From Linum tenue (lineage: Eukaryota > Streptophyta > Magnoliopsida > Malpighiales > Linaceae), in NCBI GenBank assembly GCA_946122785.1, contig CAMGYJ010000004.1, positions 10,686,150 to 10,750,149 of the forward strand: DNA of 64,000 nucleotides, written 5' to 3'. Shown here piece after piece: positions 33,311-44,756 of the stretch. Position numbers and translations under genes: made by a program. Numbering within the stretch: position 1 is the first letter of the stretch; every line of letters starts with the position of its first letter. A model generated the notes under the pieces. It saw only the letters and a list, made by a program, of their open reading frames with translations, was not told the origin of the DNA and made no database searches.

Positions 33311-34562
33311 TCAAACAACACAAGACAAAGAACTATCTCTCACTCTAGGCCGACCCACAGCAACAATAGAAGCATCAATACACGTCTCCTTTGTCCCAAA
33401 ATGCGTGACCCGATCCGAACCTTTCAGCAGCACCCCTTGCATTTCGTCCATAACAAAGATGCGACCTTGCTTACTTCTTTCTTTCCCGAGCACCTTCCTC
33501 GTCCTTAGATCCTGCACAAGACAATCGCCAGAACTAAAGGTAACTTCACACCCCTCCTCCACCAACTGGCCAACCGAGACAAGACTCAGAACTAATTTGG
33601 GAACAAACAATGTCTCAGGAAAAGAGATAGAACCCGTAGTAGAAGTTCCACAACCCTGAACAGGTAAATGTTCCCCATTTACAATCTGGATCTCGAGATG
33701 AGTTGTAGGACAAAGGCGATTAAAAGTAGTACGAGCAGTGGTCATGTGACTCATGTGATTAAATGAGGCAGAATTAAGAAGACAAGAAGGAGTCTTACTC
33801 GATCCAACACCAGTAGCAAAGGAAGACGTGAGAGCATGAGGAAGAGCATCCTGAATAGCATCTTGAACCATCTTTCGAATCATCTCGGGAGAAAAATGGG
33901 AAGAATATGAGGAACCCATAGATGAAGAGGATGGTACAGAAGATTCGCCAGTAGCAATCCCAGTGATAGCGAAAGTACTAGAGCCCGAAGAGAGCAGAGC
34001 TTGCCACGACGATTGAGAGTAGGACTCTCCAAGACTATATGACCGGGTTACTTGTAGTAATTGATAAAATTTAGCTTCTTACAATGAATTTGGAGATGGA
34101 CAACCTCCTGAAAAAGTGACAAGTAACCTCCCCCGACGGTGTCCTAGTAAACTATAGACGAGATGAGGATGCACCAGCACGCCAAACCGTAAAGTCAGCT
34201 TCATCAGGACTGCTAGAGTGATCAATCTGCGACTGAATTTTGAGACGGGTCTCCTCCTGAATGAGGGACGCGCGGATCGGTTCATATTTCCCACGCAGCT
34301 TCGACAAGAACTACATAACCCGAGTATGACTACACTCCATAATGATCGTTGTAGAATCAACAGCAGGAACTAGGGAAGCTGTCAAAAGGTCATACTCCGT
34401 CCAAAGATGCAAACAAGCCAGGTAATAACTGCGGATATCGCTCACCCTAACCCCAGACGACCAATCTCTAATTCAAGATCATACTGCCGAGACACACTAT
34501 GTTGGGAGTAGGTAGCCGAGATGTGGCACCACATGTGAGAGGCACTCATAAAACGACGCAAG
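33311..34562 (-). pseudogene. Ty1/copia gag-protease remnant, first part
   Basis: The 202-codon frame 33919-33311 has LLNSASFNHMSHM (a protease active-site region where the usual DSGA Asp is replaced by Asn), LVSVGQLVEEGCEVTFSS and CLVQDLRTRKVLGKERSKQG, typical of copia proteins just before integrase. 34360-34079 reads, in broken frames, as the end of copia gag (QEETRLKIQSQ). Integrase and reverse transcriptase are lost at the 33310 junction. It continues at 38350 beyond the hAT insertion. Confidence 0.7.
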
Positions 34563-37500
34563 CAGGCTTCTCAATGGGTAGGCCTATTGGGTCTTTTGAC
34601 CCAAATACCTTGACCCATATGGGTATTGGGTTTGGACCCAAATGGAGCCAAATTTCTTTTTACTTTTTTTGTGTTGGGTTGGGTTTAGATTGGGTCCAGA
34701 ATGGGCCTTTATATTTGGGCCGACCCAAATGGGTCCATTTGGGTATAAGTTAGATTTTGGTAAGTTGAAAGTCCTGCTTATTAGAAAACAGACCCAAATA
34801 ATATTTCTAAGTCTTAGTCCTGTTTACATCATAGAATAGGAGTGAATCAGTGGAGATAGTAGCAAACAGGAAACATTCAAAGCAGGTACAAGTTGGGAGA
34901 AATGTAACCTGCTACGGAGAGAGCAGCAAAACCAAAGCAGAATCATGTCCATCTCAAGTAATCTAGACCACAAGCACCTAATATATCACCCTTTGTCTAG
35001 AACTGTCATCTATATTCCAAGCCACAAAACACATAACTCAATCTAAGGAATCATCTCAAGTAACCCAAACCACAAGCACCTAATATATCAACCTTTGTCT
35101 CGAACTGCCATCCATATTCCAAGCCACATAACTCAATCTAAGGAACCGCCTGGTTCATACAAACCTAACCCACAAAAACAGAATGCTTCTTGGCACCACT
35201 TCAATTGTCATGCTCCTCCCCATCTTCATCAAAATCTGCATCTTCCGTGTTCTCATCGTCTATAGTTGCATGACTCAAATCATGAGTAACTTTGGACACA
35301 CCTCTATCAAAATTGAAACCAATTAGTAACCAATGATATACAATTTTATACCTTTGATAAAAACATAAATCATATACCTTTCACCTCATTTAGTAACCAA
35401 TTTTGAGAACACATCAACGCCTCGATATCATTAGCGTCAAGTCGACTACGATGCAGACTCAACAATCTCCCACATGTGCTAAAAGCATATTCCGAAACAA
35501 CTGTCGTCACGGGGATGGCTAGAATATCTCTTGCTATCAACCTCAAAGTTGGATACTTGAGCCCTTGATTCTTCCACCAAGCTAATATATCAAACTCATT
35601 ACTTCTTGGTATCACCCCATCACTCAAATAAGTGTCAAATTCTACTTTCACATTTGAAACTCTATGATCACCACTTACAAACCTATCAAATCCAACAAGA
35701 AAATCATCATCCACTTGCTGACTCGACCCAAAAAACATAGTTGTACCACTTGCAAACTCCTCATTAGGTTTTCGAACTCTTGTACTGATTAAGCAAATCA
35801 TAAACAATTCCTTTAATCCTCTTCGGATGGTGTTCAGCCAAAACACCATAAATTGGTTCAAACGCCCATACCAAAATTTTCATCTTGTATCTAGGATCTA
35901 GAATTGCAACAACTGCCATCATTCCATAAATGATATCCCAATAATCATCAAACTTCTCCAACATTCGTGATGCTATATTTGCAATATATGTATCATGAGA
36001 TAACACACATTAATTCAAAGAAACCTTTATCTCACAAACCTTGGGGGAAAAAATATTGGCAGTTGGATAGGTAGATCCTGAAAACACTTTTGTGATGTTG
36101 TAAAACAACTTTAATTTCTCACAAATCTTTTCTGCCATAATACACTCATCTTCACTTGGCACGGTAGTATAACCTGAATCTCGTAGTCTCAACCGAGGAA
36201 AAACCTCTTTGTAAACCAAGGTAGTAGAAAGCATCACATAAGTAGAATTCCAATGAGTCCTACAATCAAGAGCTAATTCTTTTGATTCAATGTGTCTTTG
36301 ACTCGCCAAAAGAGTGAAATTTTGTCGTCTTTTTGGCGAAGCAGTCCAATAGACAACACTATCACGCACTTTCTCAATACAAGTCTCAATCATTGATAAT
36401 CCCTCATGAACTATTAAGTTTATGATATGTGTTGCACATCTCATATGAAAAAAGAGAACCACCCAAGAGAAGTGAACTCGCTTGTAGCTTCTCTCCTAGA
36501 AGAGATCTAACCATTGCATCATTAGTACTACGGTTATCTAGAGTGATAGCCGATAGCTTGCTATCGATGTTCCATGCAGTCATACACTCAAAAAGTACTT
36601 CATAGAGCACATCTTTTGTATGAGGAGAGGGAACATAGCAAAATCTCAAAATTCGATTCTGAAGACTCCATGAATCATCAATATAATGTGCAGTAACAAC
36701 CATAAACCACGTTTATTGTTGTTTGAGGTCCACATGTCTGTTGTAATGGCTACTCTACTACTGTTTCTCTCCAATTCCATCATAACATGAGTCCTCCCTT
36801 CCTTATAGGTCTTCAAGATGTCACTTCTAACTGTGTTTCTTGAAATCATTTTGAATGCAGGTTGAAGAGATCTTACAAACTTTCTTACACCAACATAATT
36901 AATCACAGCAAGTGGAAACCCATGCAAGATAATCATGTTAGCAAGATCCCTTCTACTATTCTCTTGGTCAAAGATATATGGACTGGAACTTCTACTAGCA
37001 CCTAACTTCTTTTTCAACAAGTTATACAAGTGCTTAATCTTAGGGCATCTTCGCAAGTGCTTGTCTAAATGAGTAGTTCCATGCACAGCAGAAAGCATTT
37101 TCTTGCAATGTTGACATTGAGCCTTTAACTCTCCTCTAAATAATACTTTCTTAAAGTATTTCCATACATGAGACCTCAATTGTTTACTGCCATTAGAAAC
37201 TACTGTAGGAGCTTCGCTATTGCTTTCACCAGAATCTGTATGAGAATTTTCAGGAACCTCAGATAATTCAATAGTTTCATCTATTTCTAAAGTCATTTGC
37301 ACTTAACCTGAATAACATAACATACCAATATTACCACAAGTTTATAGACATATGATAAAGGGATGCATTTCTAATTCAAGAAGCAATTTACAGTTTCATA
37401 AGACACATCAAAGATATGAACTATTTATGTTGCTGAGTTCGAAGTCAGTACACCAAGATGGGTTCAAATCATGAGAGATTTTATCTGCAACCAGAGTTTT

Positions 37501-38349
37501 AGAAGTTACCTTGATCCTCGAGCAGCTTAGTAAGTCTCCCCTTCTCTCGCTAGCCATAGACACAAAAGTTATAGATACACGCACTATAGCTAGTTTGTGC
37601 CGCGAAACTTCCTCTCGCCGTCGCCGACCCAGATTCAATTGCCGACACAACCCCGCCGTCAACCGACTGAACCGACGCAAACCCAGAACCAATATACCAA
37701 AAAAAAACCCAAAACCAAAGATGAGACAAGTAAAACAAACACAGATGAACGAAATCTTAGAGCGCGAGATACAGGGGAAAAGAAGAACCGAGCAAACAGA
37801 GAGGGGGCAAGATCTAGAAGAGAAGAAGATGGGGCAAACCTGGATATCGAGACCAGCACGAGAAGAGCGAGAGGTGAGTTTCTTCTACTCTTTGTCCTTG
37901 TCCTTAGATAATTGACACCAGCTAGCTTCTAAACGGACTGGACAATTCCATAGCCTCGGGGTCCGATGGTGGGGAAAGGAGAAGCTGGCAGCGTCGGGGC
38001 CGATGGTCACTGATCGAGAATCGCGATTGCAGGCCACCGGCGTCTTCGGGGCTGATTGTCACTGATCAAGAATCGGTATGCAGGCGGGCGGCGTCGGCGG
38101 CGTCGGGATACGATGGTGGAGAAGAAATCGTTATTAGGTTTTAGGTCGAAGGATGAAGAGACCCGTTTGAGTCATGTACTCTTGTTTGAGATTTTTTTTT
38201 TTTCAATGAATTTTCTGGGCCTATCTTGGACCCAATTTAATTGGATGGGTATGGGTCTGCTTCAAAACAGAAAAACTCAAAACCTGATTTGAACCAAATT
38301 CTATTGGGTTTGGGTAAAACTCATACCTTAAGACCCATTTGACACGCTA
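34563..38349 (-). mobile_element. hAT transposon with degraded transposase
   Basis: The ends are CAGGCTTCTCAATGGGT (left) and TAGCGTGTCAAATGGGT (right, reverse-complemented). The flanking 8-mers gacgcaag (34555-34562) and ggcgcaag (38350-38357) match at 7 of 8 positions. Subterminal regions carry many copies of 'tgggt(a/t)tgggt' and 'gacccaaatggg'. It interrupts the copia gag remnant. 34563-35369 and 37303-38349 are non-coding flanks; the latter includes a GC-rich repeat near 37960-38120. Confidence 0.8.
35370..37302 (-). pseudogene. hAT (Ac-like) transposase
   Basis: A BED-type zinc finger lies near the N-terminus (CQHCKKML...HLDKHLRRC, about residues 60-85), followed by the catalytic region with ITTDMWTS and LDCRTHWNSTYVML. 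The C-terminal dimerisation domain is well preserved (FDILAWWKNQGLKYPTL, VVSEYAFSTCGRLL). Frames break near 36705, 36445 and 35800, and a TAA lies at 36010-36012. It is clearly once autonomous and now dead. Confidence 0.88.
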
Positions 38350-38813
38350 GGCGCAAGCTGAGAGTAGTAAGAACATTCACATAACCAGCCAACCATGTAA
38401 CAAGCTGGCTATTCGCAGCGAACCAATCCTCTTTCTCTTTGTCCGGAGCATCATCTAGGGGAGCCTTCTTTTCACTAGTAAACACACCCAAAAGACGCTT
38501 CCTAGCCGCAAAGTTCCGGAATTGGAACTCCCATAAGGAAAAAAAACTTGTAGTCAAACTTAACCGTAACCGAATCAGATTTGGAGGAATCCAAAATCAA
38601 ATGCAGCAAAGCACGTACCAACCGTCAACAGAAGGAGCAAATGTACGCACAAAGCAGCCAAGAGAATCCCACCAAGCCAAACAAACAACCCACAAACCCA
38701 GCAACCAATACTTCTCACAAACTAGAGATACGTAGGCGAAGCCAAAACCGGACAAATCAAATCAAGCAACCAAGAATTTTCCTACCGCAGCACTGTCAAA
38801 AACACAGCCAAAC
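38350..38813 (-). pseudogene. Ty1/copia gag remnant, N-terminal part
   Basis: The minus strand 38557-38321 reads LWEFQFRNFAARKRLLGVFT and WFAANSQLVTWLAGYVNVLT, the gag segment that precedes the part found at 34360. The complete copia element inserted at 38814 separates it from its leader at 43640-43705. Confidence 0.65.
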
Positions 38814-38988
38814 TGTTGGAGGACTCGACAGCAAAGGAACAATAGTTTAGGCACTATATTGTAATATTTCATTATTTCTGTTATTTGTTTATTTGTTAAA
38901 ACTGTATATATATTGTAATGTGGACAATGTAAATTTTTTACCGGTTTAATAAGAAAAGTAGACTATTTTCTCACTCCAAGATTCAACA
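38814..38988 (+). repeat. copia 5' LTR
   Basis: It runs TGTTGGAGGACTC to AAGATTCAACA, 175 bp. A TATA-like tgtatatatattg lies near 38909. Confidence 0.95.
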
Positions 38989-38999
38989 TGGTATCAGAG
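38989..38999 (+). promoter_or_regulatory. initiator-Met primer-binding site
   Basis: TGGTATCAGAG directly follows the LTR. Confidence 0.9.
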
Positions 39000-39071
39000 G
39001 AGACTTCTTGATCTCTCTCTTACTTTCCCCTTTCTTTCGTTCTAGGGTTTCCTTCCGCTCTCTCGATTTTC

Positions 39072-40025
39072 TTGGTCATGGCGACTTCGTCGACGCAATC
39101 AGCTCCGGCGAATTACTCGTTCGTCACTCCCACTGGTTTGCTCGACCCGAGCCATCCATACTTCCTCAATCCCGGCGACAATCCGGCAACGCCTCTGGTC
39201 ACGGTCGTCTTCAACGGCAACAACTACTATGCATGGGCGAGGTCCATGCGTCTGGCGCTCTTGGCGAAGAACAAGATCCCGCTGATCGATCCTCTGGTCA
39301 CTCCGCCGCCGCCTGGCGATCCTCTTCACGGAGCTTGGGAGAGGTGTAACGTCATGGTGCTCGGCTGGATCTACAGGTCGTTGGTTCCAGATATCGCGCA
39401 CAGCGTTCTCTGGTTCGATTCAGTGATCGATGTCTGGAAAGATTTGCAAGATCGATTCAGTGAGGCGAGTCTGATTCGGATCTCCAATCTCCAGGATGAG
39501 GTTTTCTCCTTCAAGCAAGGTACTGCTACCGTCAGCGAATACTTCACCCGATTTCGTGTTCTCTGGGACGAGTTGGTGACGATTCGGTCGTTTCCTGCTT
39601 GCTCCTGCACCCCGAGGTGTTCTTGTGGAGCTCTCACCGTCGTTCGCACCTACCAACAGTCGGACCAGATTATTCGTTTCCTCAAAGGCCTCAGCGATTC
39701 TTTCTCTCAGATCCGAAGCCAGATTCTGCTTATGGAGCCTCTTCCTTCCATCACTCGTGTCTTTGCTATGGTGATCCAGCACGAGCGTCAATATCAGTCT
39801 TCTGGATCTGGATCTTCGTCAACACCGCTTGCTATGGCTGGTCGTGCTTCTGGACCAGTCCAAGGGCAAGGACGAGGCACTGGAAATCGTCAGCGACCAG
39901 TGTGTACTCACTGTGGTGGTGTAGGCCTCACTGTGGATCGATGCTACAAGAAGCACGGGTATCCACCAGGCTTCAAAGGCAAGGGCAAGGTCAATGCGAC
40001 GGTTGCTGATGGTTCTGATTTCTGA
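39072..40025 (+). CDS. copia gag
   Basis: 317 codons. Residues ~35-60 carry the NPATPLVTVVFNGNNYYAWA block of plant copia gag, followed by the UBN2-type capsid region (VMVLGWIYRSL, DLQDRFSEASLIRISNL, FKQGTATVSEYFTRF). A knuckle near residue 277 reads CTHCGGVGLTVDRC: the usual His is Leu, a single-base change that should weaken zinc binding. It ends at TGA 40023-40025, overlapping the pol frame by 32 nt. Confidence 0.92.
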   Translation: MVMATSSTQSAPANYSFVTPTGLLDPSHPYFLNPGDNPATPLVTVVFNGNNYYAWARSMRLALLAKNKIPLIDPLVTPPPPGDPLHGAWERCNVMVLGWIYRSLVPDIAHSVLWFDSVIDVWKDLQDRFSEASLIRISNLQDEVFSFKQGTATVSEYFTRFRVLWDELVTIRSFPACSCTPRCSCGALTVVRTYQQSDQIIRFLKGLSDSFSQIRSQILLMEPLPSITRVFAMVIQHERQYQSSGSGSSSTPLAMAGRASGPVQGQGRGTGNRQRPVCTHCGGVGLTVDRCYKKHGYPPGFKGKGKVNATVADGSDF

Positions 40026-43000
40026 AGAGTCGGTGGCTGCTCTGTCTACTGGCGGAGTTTCTTCTGGAGAGTCCAACTCTGTGGTTCTCACATCTGAGCA
40101 GTATCAAGCTCTGCTTGCTCAGGTCTCGCACTCTGCATCAGCACCGAGTTCCGTTTCCTGCCTCATGTCTGCTCAGCCATCTTCTTCGAGCACTGCTGAT
40201 GCCTCTGTTCCTCTGTGGGCTCAGCCTAGTCAGCTAGCAGCTCATGCTGCCTCAGGTAAGTACATTCTTGCCTCTCCTCATTCTGAACAGCGACATGCCT
40301 CTACTACATGGATAATAGATAGTGGAGCGACTGATCATGTGGCTTGTTCGTTAGATCTGTTTGTTGATTATACACCATTGAGTGGTATGTCTGTTACTTT
40401 GCCTAATGGTTCTCGTATTAGTGTCACACATAAAGGTTCTATGAGGTTGTCTAATACGTTGACTGTGCATAATGTCTTGATGATTCCATCATTCACGTTT
40501 AATTTGCTATCAGCTAGTCAGTTAGCTAAGCAAAGTGAATGTGAGTTGATTTTTTCTCGTTCTCATTGCTTGATTCAGGATATCCCGTCCCGGCAGAGGA
40601 TTGGTATAGCTAAGCAGATTGCCGGGCTGTACTACCTCGAAGTCGAATCTGGACGAGATTCCTCTTCTCTATCCCTTCATATTGCTTTGTCTGCTGTATT
40701 TGACACTACTATTAGACAGTTTGATAGATGGCACTATCGTCTAGGTCACAGTTTTGTTCCAGGTCTGTCTGACAGTGGTAATAAGGGTCAGAATCTGCAT
40801 TGTTCTGTTTGTCCTATAGCTAAACAACGTCGTCTGCCTTTTCAGTCCAGCAATTCGTATGCTGCTCATATGTTTGATTTGATTCATATTGATATATGGG
40901 GACCCTATGGTGTTCCAACTATGGATGGTTATAGATATTTTCTCACTATACTTGATGATCATTCTCGTAATACTTGGTGTTATTTGATGCGTGCTAAGTC
41001 AGAGGCTAGGTCTCTCGTTCAAAATTTTTGTGTCTATGTCCAAACTCAGTTTTCACTTCAAGTTAAAATGGTTAGGACAGATAATGGGTCTGAATTTCAT
41101 ATGCCATCCTTTTATAATTCCCTAGGAATAATCCATCAGACCACTTGCAATGCTACTTCACAGCAAAATGGTCGTGTTGAGCGTAAACAGCAGCACATTA
41201 TTGCTGTTGCTAGGGCTCTACTCATGCAAGCTTCTCTCCCGGTTAATTTTTGGGGACATGCAGTGTTGCATGTTGTCCATCTTATTAATCGGTTACCTAC
41301 CCCGGTCCTAAATAATAAATCTCCCTTTGAAGTTCTTTTTCATAAAGAACCAGACTATAGTTTATTACGTGTCTTTGGTAGTCTTTGTTATGCGTCAACC
41401 TTAGCTCATAATCGTCCTAAATTTTCACTAAGGGCAGAACCTTGTATTTTCTTAGGATTTCCTTTTGCTACCAAAGGTTACAAACTTTATAGTCTAGTCT
41501 CTCATAAATTCTTAGAGTCTAGGGATGTCTCATTTCATGAAAACATATTTCCTTATTCAAATAATACGTTATCTTCTTCCTGCTTAGATCAGGTTCTTCC
41601 CTTTGTAGATATTCAGCCTCTTGATTGTCCTATTTCTCAATCTATTCATCACTCACAAACTCTTCCTCCTCCACCTCCCTCTAATACAACAGCTTGCAAT
41701 CCGGCCGACATTCAGAATAATCTCCAAACTTCTTCACCACCTATTCAACCTAGCAGTAGTGTACCACTTAGGCGTTCGGACAGGGTTAGGATTTCTCCTA
41801 AGAAACTTAGTGATTATATCAGAACTAACACTAAGTATCCTATTTCCCAAGTTCTTTCTTATGACAGGCTGTCCCCCACTTATCGTCGGTTTGTCATGGC
41901 AATTAACAATGAAACAGAACCTACTTCATACGCAGAAGCTGCGAAGGATCCACGGTGGGTCGAGGCTTGCGATTTAGAACTCCTTGCATTGGCTAACACC
42001 AATACTTGGACTCTAGCTCCGCTGCCTCCAGGTAAGCGTGCAATAGGTAATAAATGGGTATTTCGTATCAAGTTTAAACCTGATGGTAGTATAGAACGCT
42101 ATAAGGCGAGGTTGGTTGCCAAGGGTTATACTCAAACCCCAGGACTGGATTATTTAGAAACCTTTTCACCTGTAGCAAAGCTTACTACTGTTCGTGCTCT
42201 ACTTGCTTTAGCCTCTATTAAAAACTGGCATGTACAACAATTAGATGTTAATAACGCTTTTTTGCATGGTGATTTAGATGAAGAAGTATATATGAAACCT
42301 CCTCCAGGTTTACATTTACCATCTAAAAATCTAGTTTGCAAGTTGAATAAATCACTATATGGTTTAAAGCAGGCTAGCCGCCAATGGAATCACAAAATTA
42401 CTCAATTTTTAATCTCTGCTGGTTACACACAGTCTAAGGCAGATTACTCTTTGTTTACTAAGTATAACATGGGTAAGTTTCTTGCTGTGTTGGTCTACGT
42501 TGATGATGTAATTTTGGCTGGTGATGATATAGATTCACTTAATCTGCTTAAGTCTCAATTGGATGATGCATTTAAAATTAAAGATCTAGGTCAGCTTAGG
42601 TATTTCTTAGGCCTAGAAATAGCTAGATCATCTGCTGGTTTTTCTGTTTGTCAACGCAAATATGCGCTAGATTTGCTTACTGATGCAGGATTGCTTGCTG
42701 CCAAACCTGCTGCTACTCCTCTTGTTGTTGGAAATCAGCTTTCACATCATGATGGTGAACCCCTTTCTGACCCTGAATTATATCGTCGATTAGTAGGTCG
42801 TCTTTTGTATCTCTGTCACACTCATCCAGATATTGTATATGCTGTGCACCATTTAACTCAGTTTATGAGTAAACCATCTGATGTTCATCTTACTGCTGCA
42901 TATAGGGTACTAAGATACATTAAGAATAATCCTGGACAGGGCTTGTTTTTTCCAAGCACATCTTCTCTTAAACTAACAGGCTTCTCAGACAGCGATTGGG

Positions 43001-43491
43001 CAGGCTGCCCCGACTCTCGCAGGTCCACAACAGGGTATTGTGTATTTTTGGGTGACTCGGTTATCAGTTGGCGATCAAAGAAACAACCCACTGTTTCTCG
43101 ATCATCAACTGAAGCCGAGTATCGTGCAATGGCAGATTTGACATGTGAAGTCCAATGGTTGCATTACATTTTTCGTGATCTAGGTGTATGTTTCGATACT
43201 CCTACTACTTTGTTTTGTGATAATCAATCTACTATTCGTCTAGCTGAGAATCCAGTTGCTCATGAGAGAACGAAACATATTGAAATTGATTGCCATATAA
43301 TTCGTGATCGCATTCTTTCAGGTTTAATCAAGGTTATGCATGTTCATAGCGAGCACCAACTCGCTGATGTTTTCACCAAGTCTTTGTCTAGTGCTGTGTT
43401 TTCAGGTTTGATCTCCAAGCTGAATCGTTTGGACATCCACGCTCCAGCTTGCGGGGGGCTGTTGGAGGACTCGACAGCAAAGGAACAATAG
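39994..43491 (+). CDS. copia pol (protease-integrase-RT-RNase H)
   Basis: 1165 codons, fully open. Protease active site IIDSGATDHV near residue 108. The zinc-binding pre-integrase segment (WHYRLGH...CSVCPIAKQ) is near 250-285. Integrase D-D-E is carried by HIDIWGP (~299), VRTDNGSEF (~361) and NGRVERK (~395). Reverse transcriptase runs from WVFRIKFKPDGS (~688) to VYVDDVILAGDD (~837). RNase H shows DSDWAG (~1000), SSTEAEYRA (~1038) and CDNQST (~1075), ending in ADVFTKSL. All catalytic motifs are present. It lies in +1 relative to gag; an extra T in the gatttctgaag stretch (about 40016-40026) would explain the shift. The coding frame runs 32 nt into the 3' LTR. Confidence 0.95.
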   Translation: MRRLLMVLISEESVAALSTGGVSSGESNSVVLTSEQYQALLAQVSHSASAPSSVSCLMSAQPSSSSTADASVPLWAQPSQLAAHAASGKYILASPHSEQRHASTTWIIDSGATDHVACSLDLFVDYTPLSGMSVTLPNGSRISVTHKGSMRLSNTLTVHNVLMIPSFTFNLLSASQLAKQSECELIFSRSHCLIQDIPSRQRIGIAKQIAGLYYLEVESGRDSSSLSLHIALSAVFDTTIRQFDRWHYRLGHSFVPGLSDSGNKGQNLHCSVCPIAKQRRLPFQSSNSYAAHMFDLIHIDIWGPYGVPTMDGYRYFLTILDDHSRNTWCYLMRAKSEARSLVQNFCVYVQTQFSLQVKMVRTDNGSEFHMPSFYNSLGIIHQTTCNATSQQNGRVERKQQHIIAVARALLMQASLPVNFWGHAVLHVVHLINRLPTPVLNNKSPFEVLFHKEPDYSLLRVFGSLCYASTLAHNRPKFSLRAEPCIFLGFPFATKGYKLYSLVSHKFLESRDVSFHENIFPYSNNTLSSSCLDQVLPFVDIQPLDCPISQSIHHSQTLPPPPPSNTTACNPADIQNNLQTSSPPIQPSSSVPLRRSDRVRISPKKLSDYIRTNTKYPISQVLSYDRLSPTYRRFVMAINNETEPTSYAEAAKDPRWVEACDLELLALANTNTWTLAPLPPGKRAIGNKWVFRIKFKPDGSIERYKARLVAKGYTQTPGLDYLETFSPVAKLTTVRALLALASIKNWHVQQLDVNNAFLHGDLDEEVYMKPPPGLHLPSKNLVCKLNKSLYGLKQASRQWNHKITQFLISAGYTQSKADYSLFTKYNMGKFLAVLVYVDDVILAGDDIDSLNLLKSQLDDAFKIKDLGQLRYFLGLEIARSSAGFSVCQRKYALDLLTDAGLLAAKPAATPLVVGNQLSHHDGEPLSDPELYRRLVGRLLYLCHTHPDIVYAVHHLTQFMSKPSDVHLTAAYRVLRYIKNNPGQGLFFPSTSSLKLTGFSDSDWAGCPDSRRSTTGYCVFLGDSVISWRSKKQPTVSRSSTEAEYRAMADLTCEVQWLHYIFRDLGVCFDTPTTLFCDNQSTIRLAENPVAHERTKHIEIDCHIIRDRILSGLIKVMHVHSEHQLADVFTKSLSSAVFSGLISKLNRLDIHAPACGGLLEDSTAKEQ
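43448..43459 (+). promoter_or_regulatory. copia polypurine tract
   Basis: The G-run in cttgcggggggc ends exactly where the 3' LTR begins. Confidence 0.75.
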
Positions 43492-43634
43492 TTTAGGCAC
43501 TATATTGTAATATTTCATTATTTCTGTTATTTGTTTATTTGTTAAAACTGTATATATATTGTAATGTGGACAATGTAAATTTTTTACCGGTTTAATAAGA
43601 AAAGTAGACTATTTTCTCACTCCAAGATTCAACA
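43460..43634 (+). repeat. copia 3' LTR
   Basis: Apparently identical to 38814-38988. Followed by target copy CAAAC. Confidence 0.95.
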
Positions 43635-43639
43635 CAAAC

Positions 43640-43920
43640 AACCCATAACTGAATCATCGAAGAAGAAGAAATCCCAATAATCAACAACCATGAGGCTCTG
43701 ATACCATGTTAAAATATTAATCTAAACTACGAGACATAAGGATCTAACGTTATTTCCCTGAGTATCAGGACTATTACACGGGAGAGCAACTCTCCAAGAT
43801 GAAAACTCTTATTCTCATTAGTCGTTATAGGGTACAGAGAAGACTATTTATAGGTTTGCTAGTACAAGCCCTAACTACAAAAGGCGGTTGACATATATAC
43901 ATATTGGTACCTATATATAT
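43640..43920 (-). repeat. copia remnant leader, primer site and 5' LTR (reverse)
   Basis: gctctgatacca at 43694-43705 is the reverse of an initiator-Met primer site. It is followed by tgttaaaatatt..., the 3' edge of an LTR on the minus strand. Related LTR pieces lie at 20467-20593 and 60248-60406. The outer edge of the LTR is not clear and is placed at about 43920. Confidence 0.6.
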
Positions 43921-44756
43921 TTACATAAATCAATAGTGAGATGATACCATGTCTTATATTTGAGCAGATTATTTTATGTACATTACCGTATCACTGTCAC
44001 ATCATGGTATTATATCATGATATTGGTAAGAAGATAATATAATGGGCACCATAAATATCTGGTTTGAACTTTGAAGGGCTAAAGTTTTTGTTCAAAATAT
44101 AATAAAATAGATATCATTGTGTACATAATAATCAATATATTTTTTCTATTCAAATTTTTGTAATTCTAAGTTAAAATAAAGAAGATATAACCTATTAAAA
44201 AAGTAAAGATTAGAAAAATAGGTTTGACTATTATCACTAGACTTATTTCTGAAGGTCGCAGATTTGAATTCCTTCAATAGCACATAACTGTAGAAATCAA
44301 CCCATATATCACCCTTATATGAGGTTATGATATAATAGATAGTTTGAAGCTAGCTAATTGCCCTAGAGCCTGGATCATAATAGCTAGCTAACTGGATGCA
44401 TGTGTGAATAGCTAGAAAGATTATGGAAATCTGGAAGAGATCGACTGATCAAATTAAACTCCACCAAGAACTTTATAGAGCAATAGAAAGCTAGCTAGCT
44501 CCACAATACCATCTCCACGAATGCAAATATACGGTTGCTGGCAGAATCTCGCTCGATATGCAATCATATGGTGCACGCTGAAGCGTTGAAAGATCTGCAC
44601 CTTATGGCTTATAGCATAAAAAATTGGTGCATGCAGGAAATTATTACAGTAATAATTATGTATAGTCTTCATCACAGATTATCAAAAGAGTAGTTAAGAT
44701 TCACTATATCTGCGAATCCAGTAAACCGATATAGGTCCACTATACCCGTGTTCCCG
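43921..44756. other. AT-rich DNA, no gene
   Basis: 43930-44050 shares gatatca/tcatgatatt words with the degenerate repeat field at 20030-20460. The remainder is unassigned. Confidence 0.4.

Larger units (their letters stand above)
38814..43634 (+). mobile_element. full-length Ty1/copia retrotransposon, very young
   Basis: 175-bp LTRs at 38814-38988 and 43460-43634 show no difference by eye. The exact target duplication is CAAAC (38809-38813, 43635-43639). The primer site TGGTATCAGAG is at 38989, and a polypurine tract ttgcggggggc directly precedes the 3' LTR. It codes gag and a full pol (protease, integrase, reverse transcriptase, RNase H). Identical LTRs mean insertion too recent for mutations to accumulate. 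A 1-nt frame change between gag and pol may limit activity. Confidence 0.95.
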
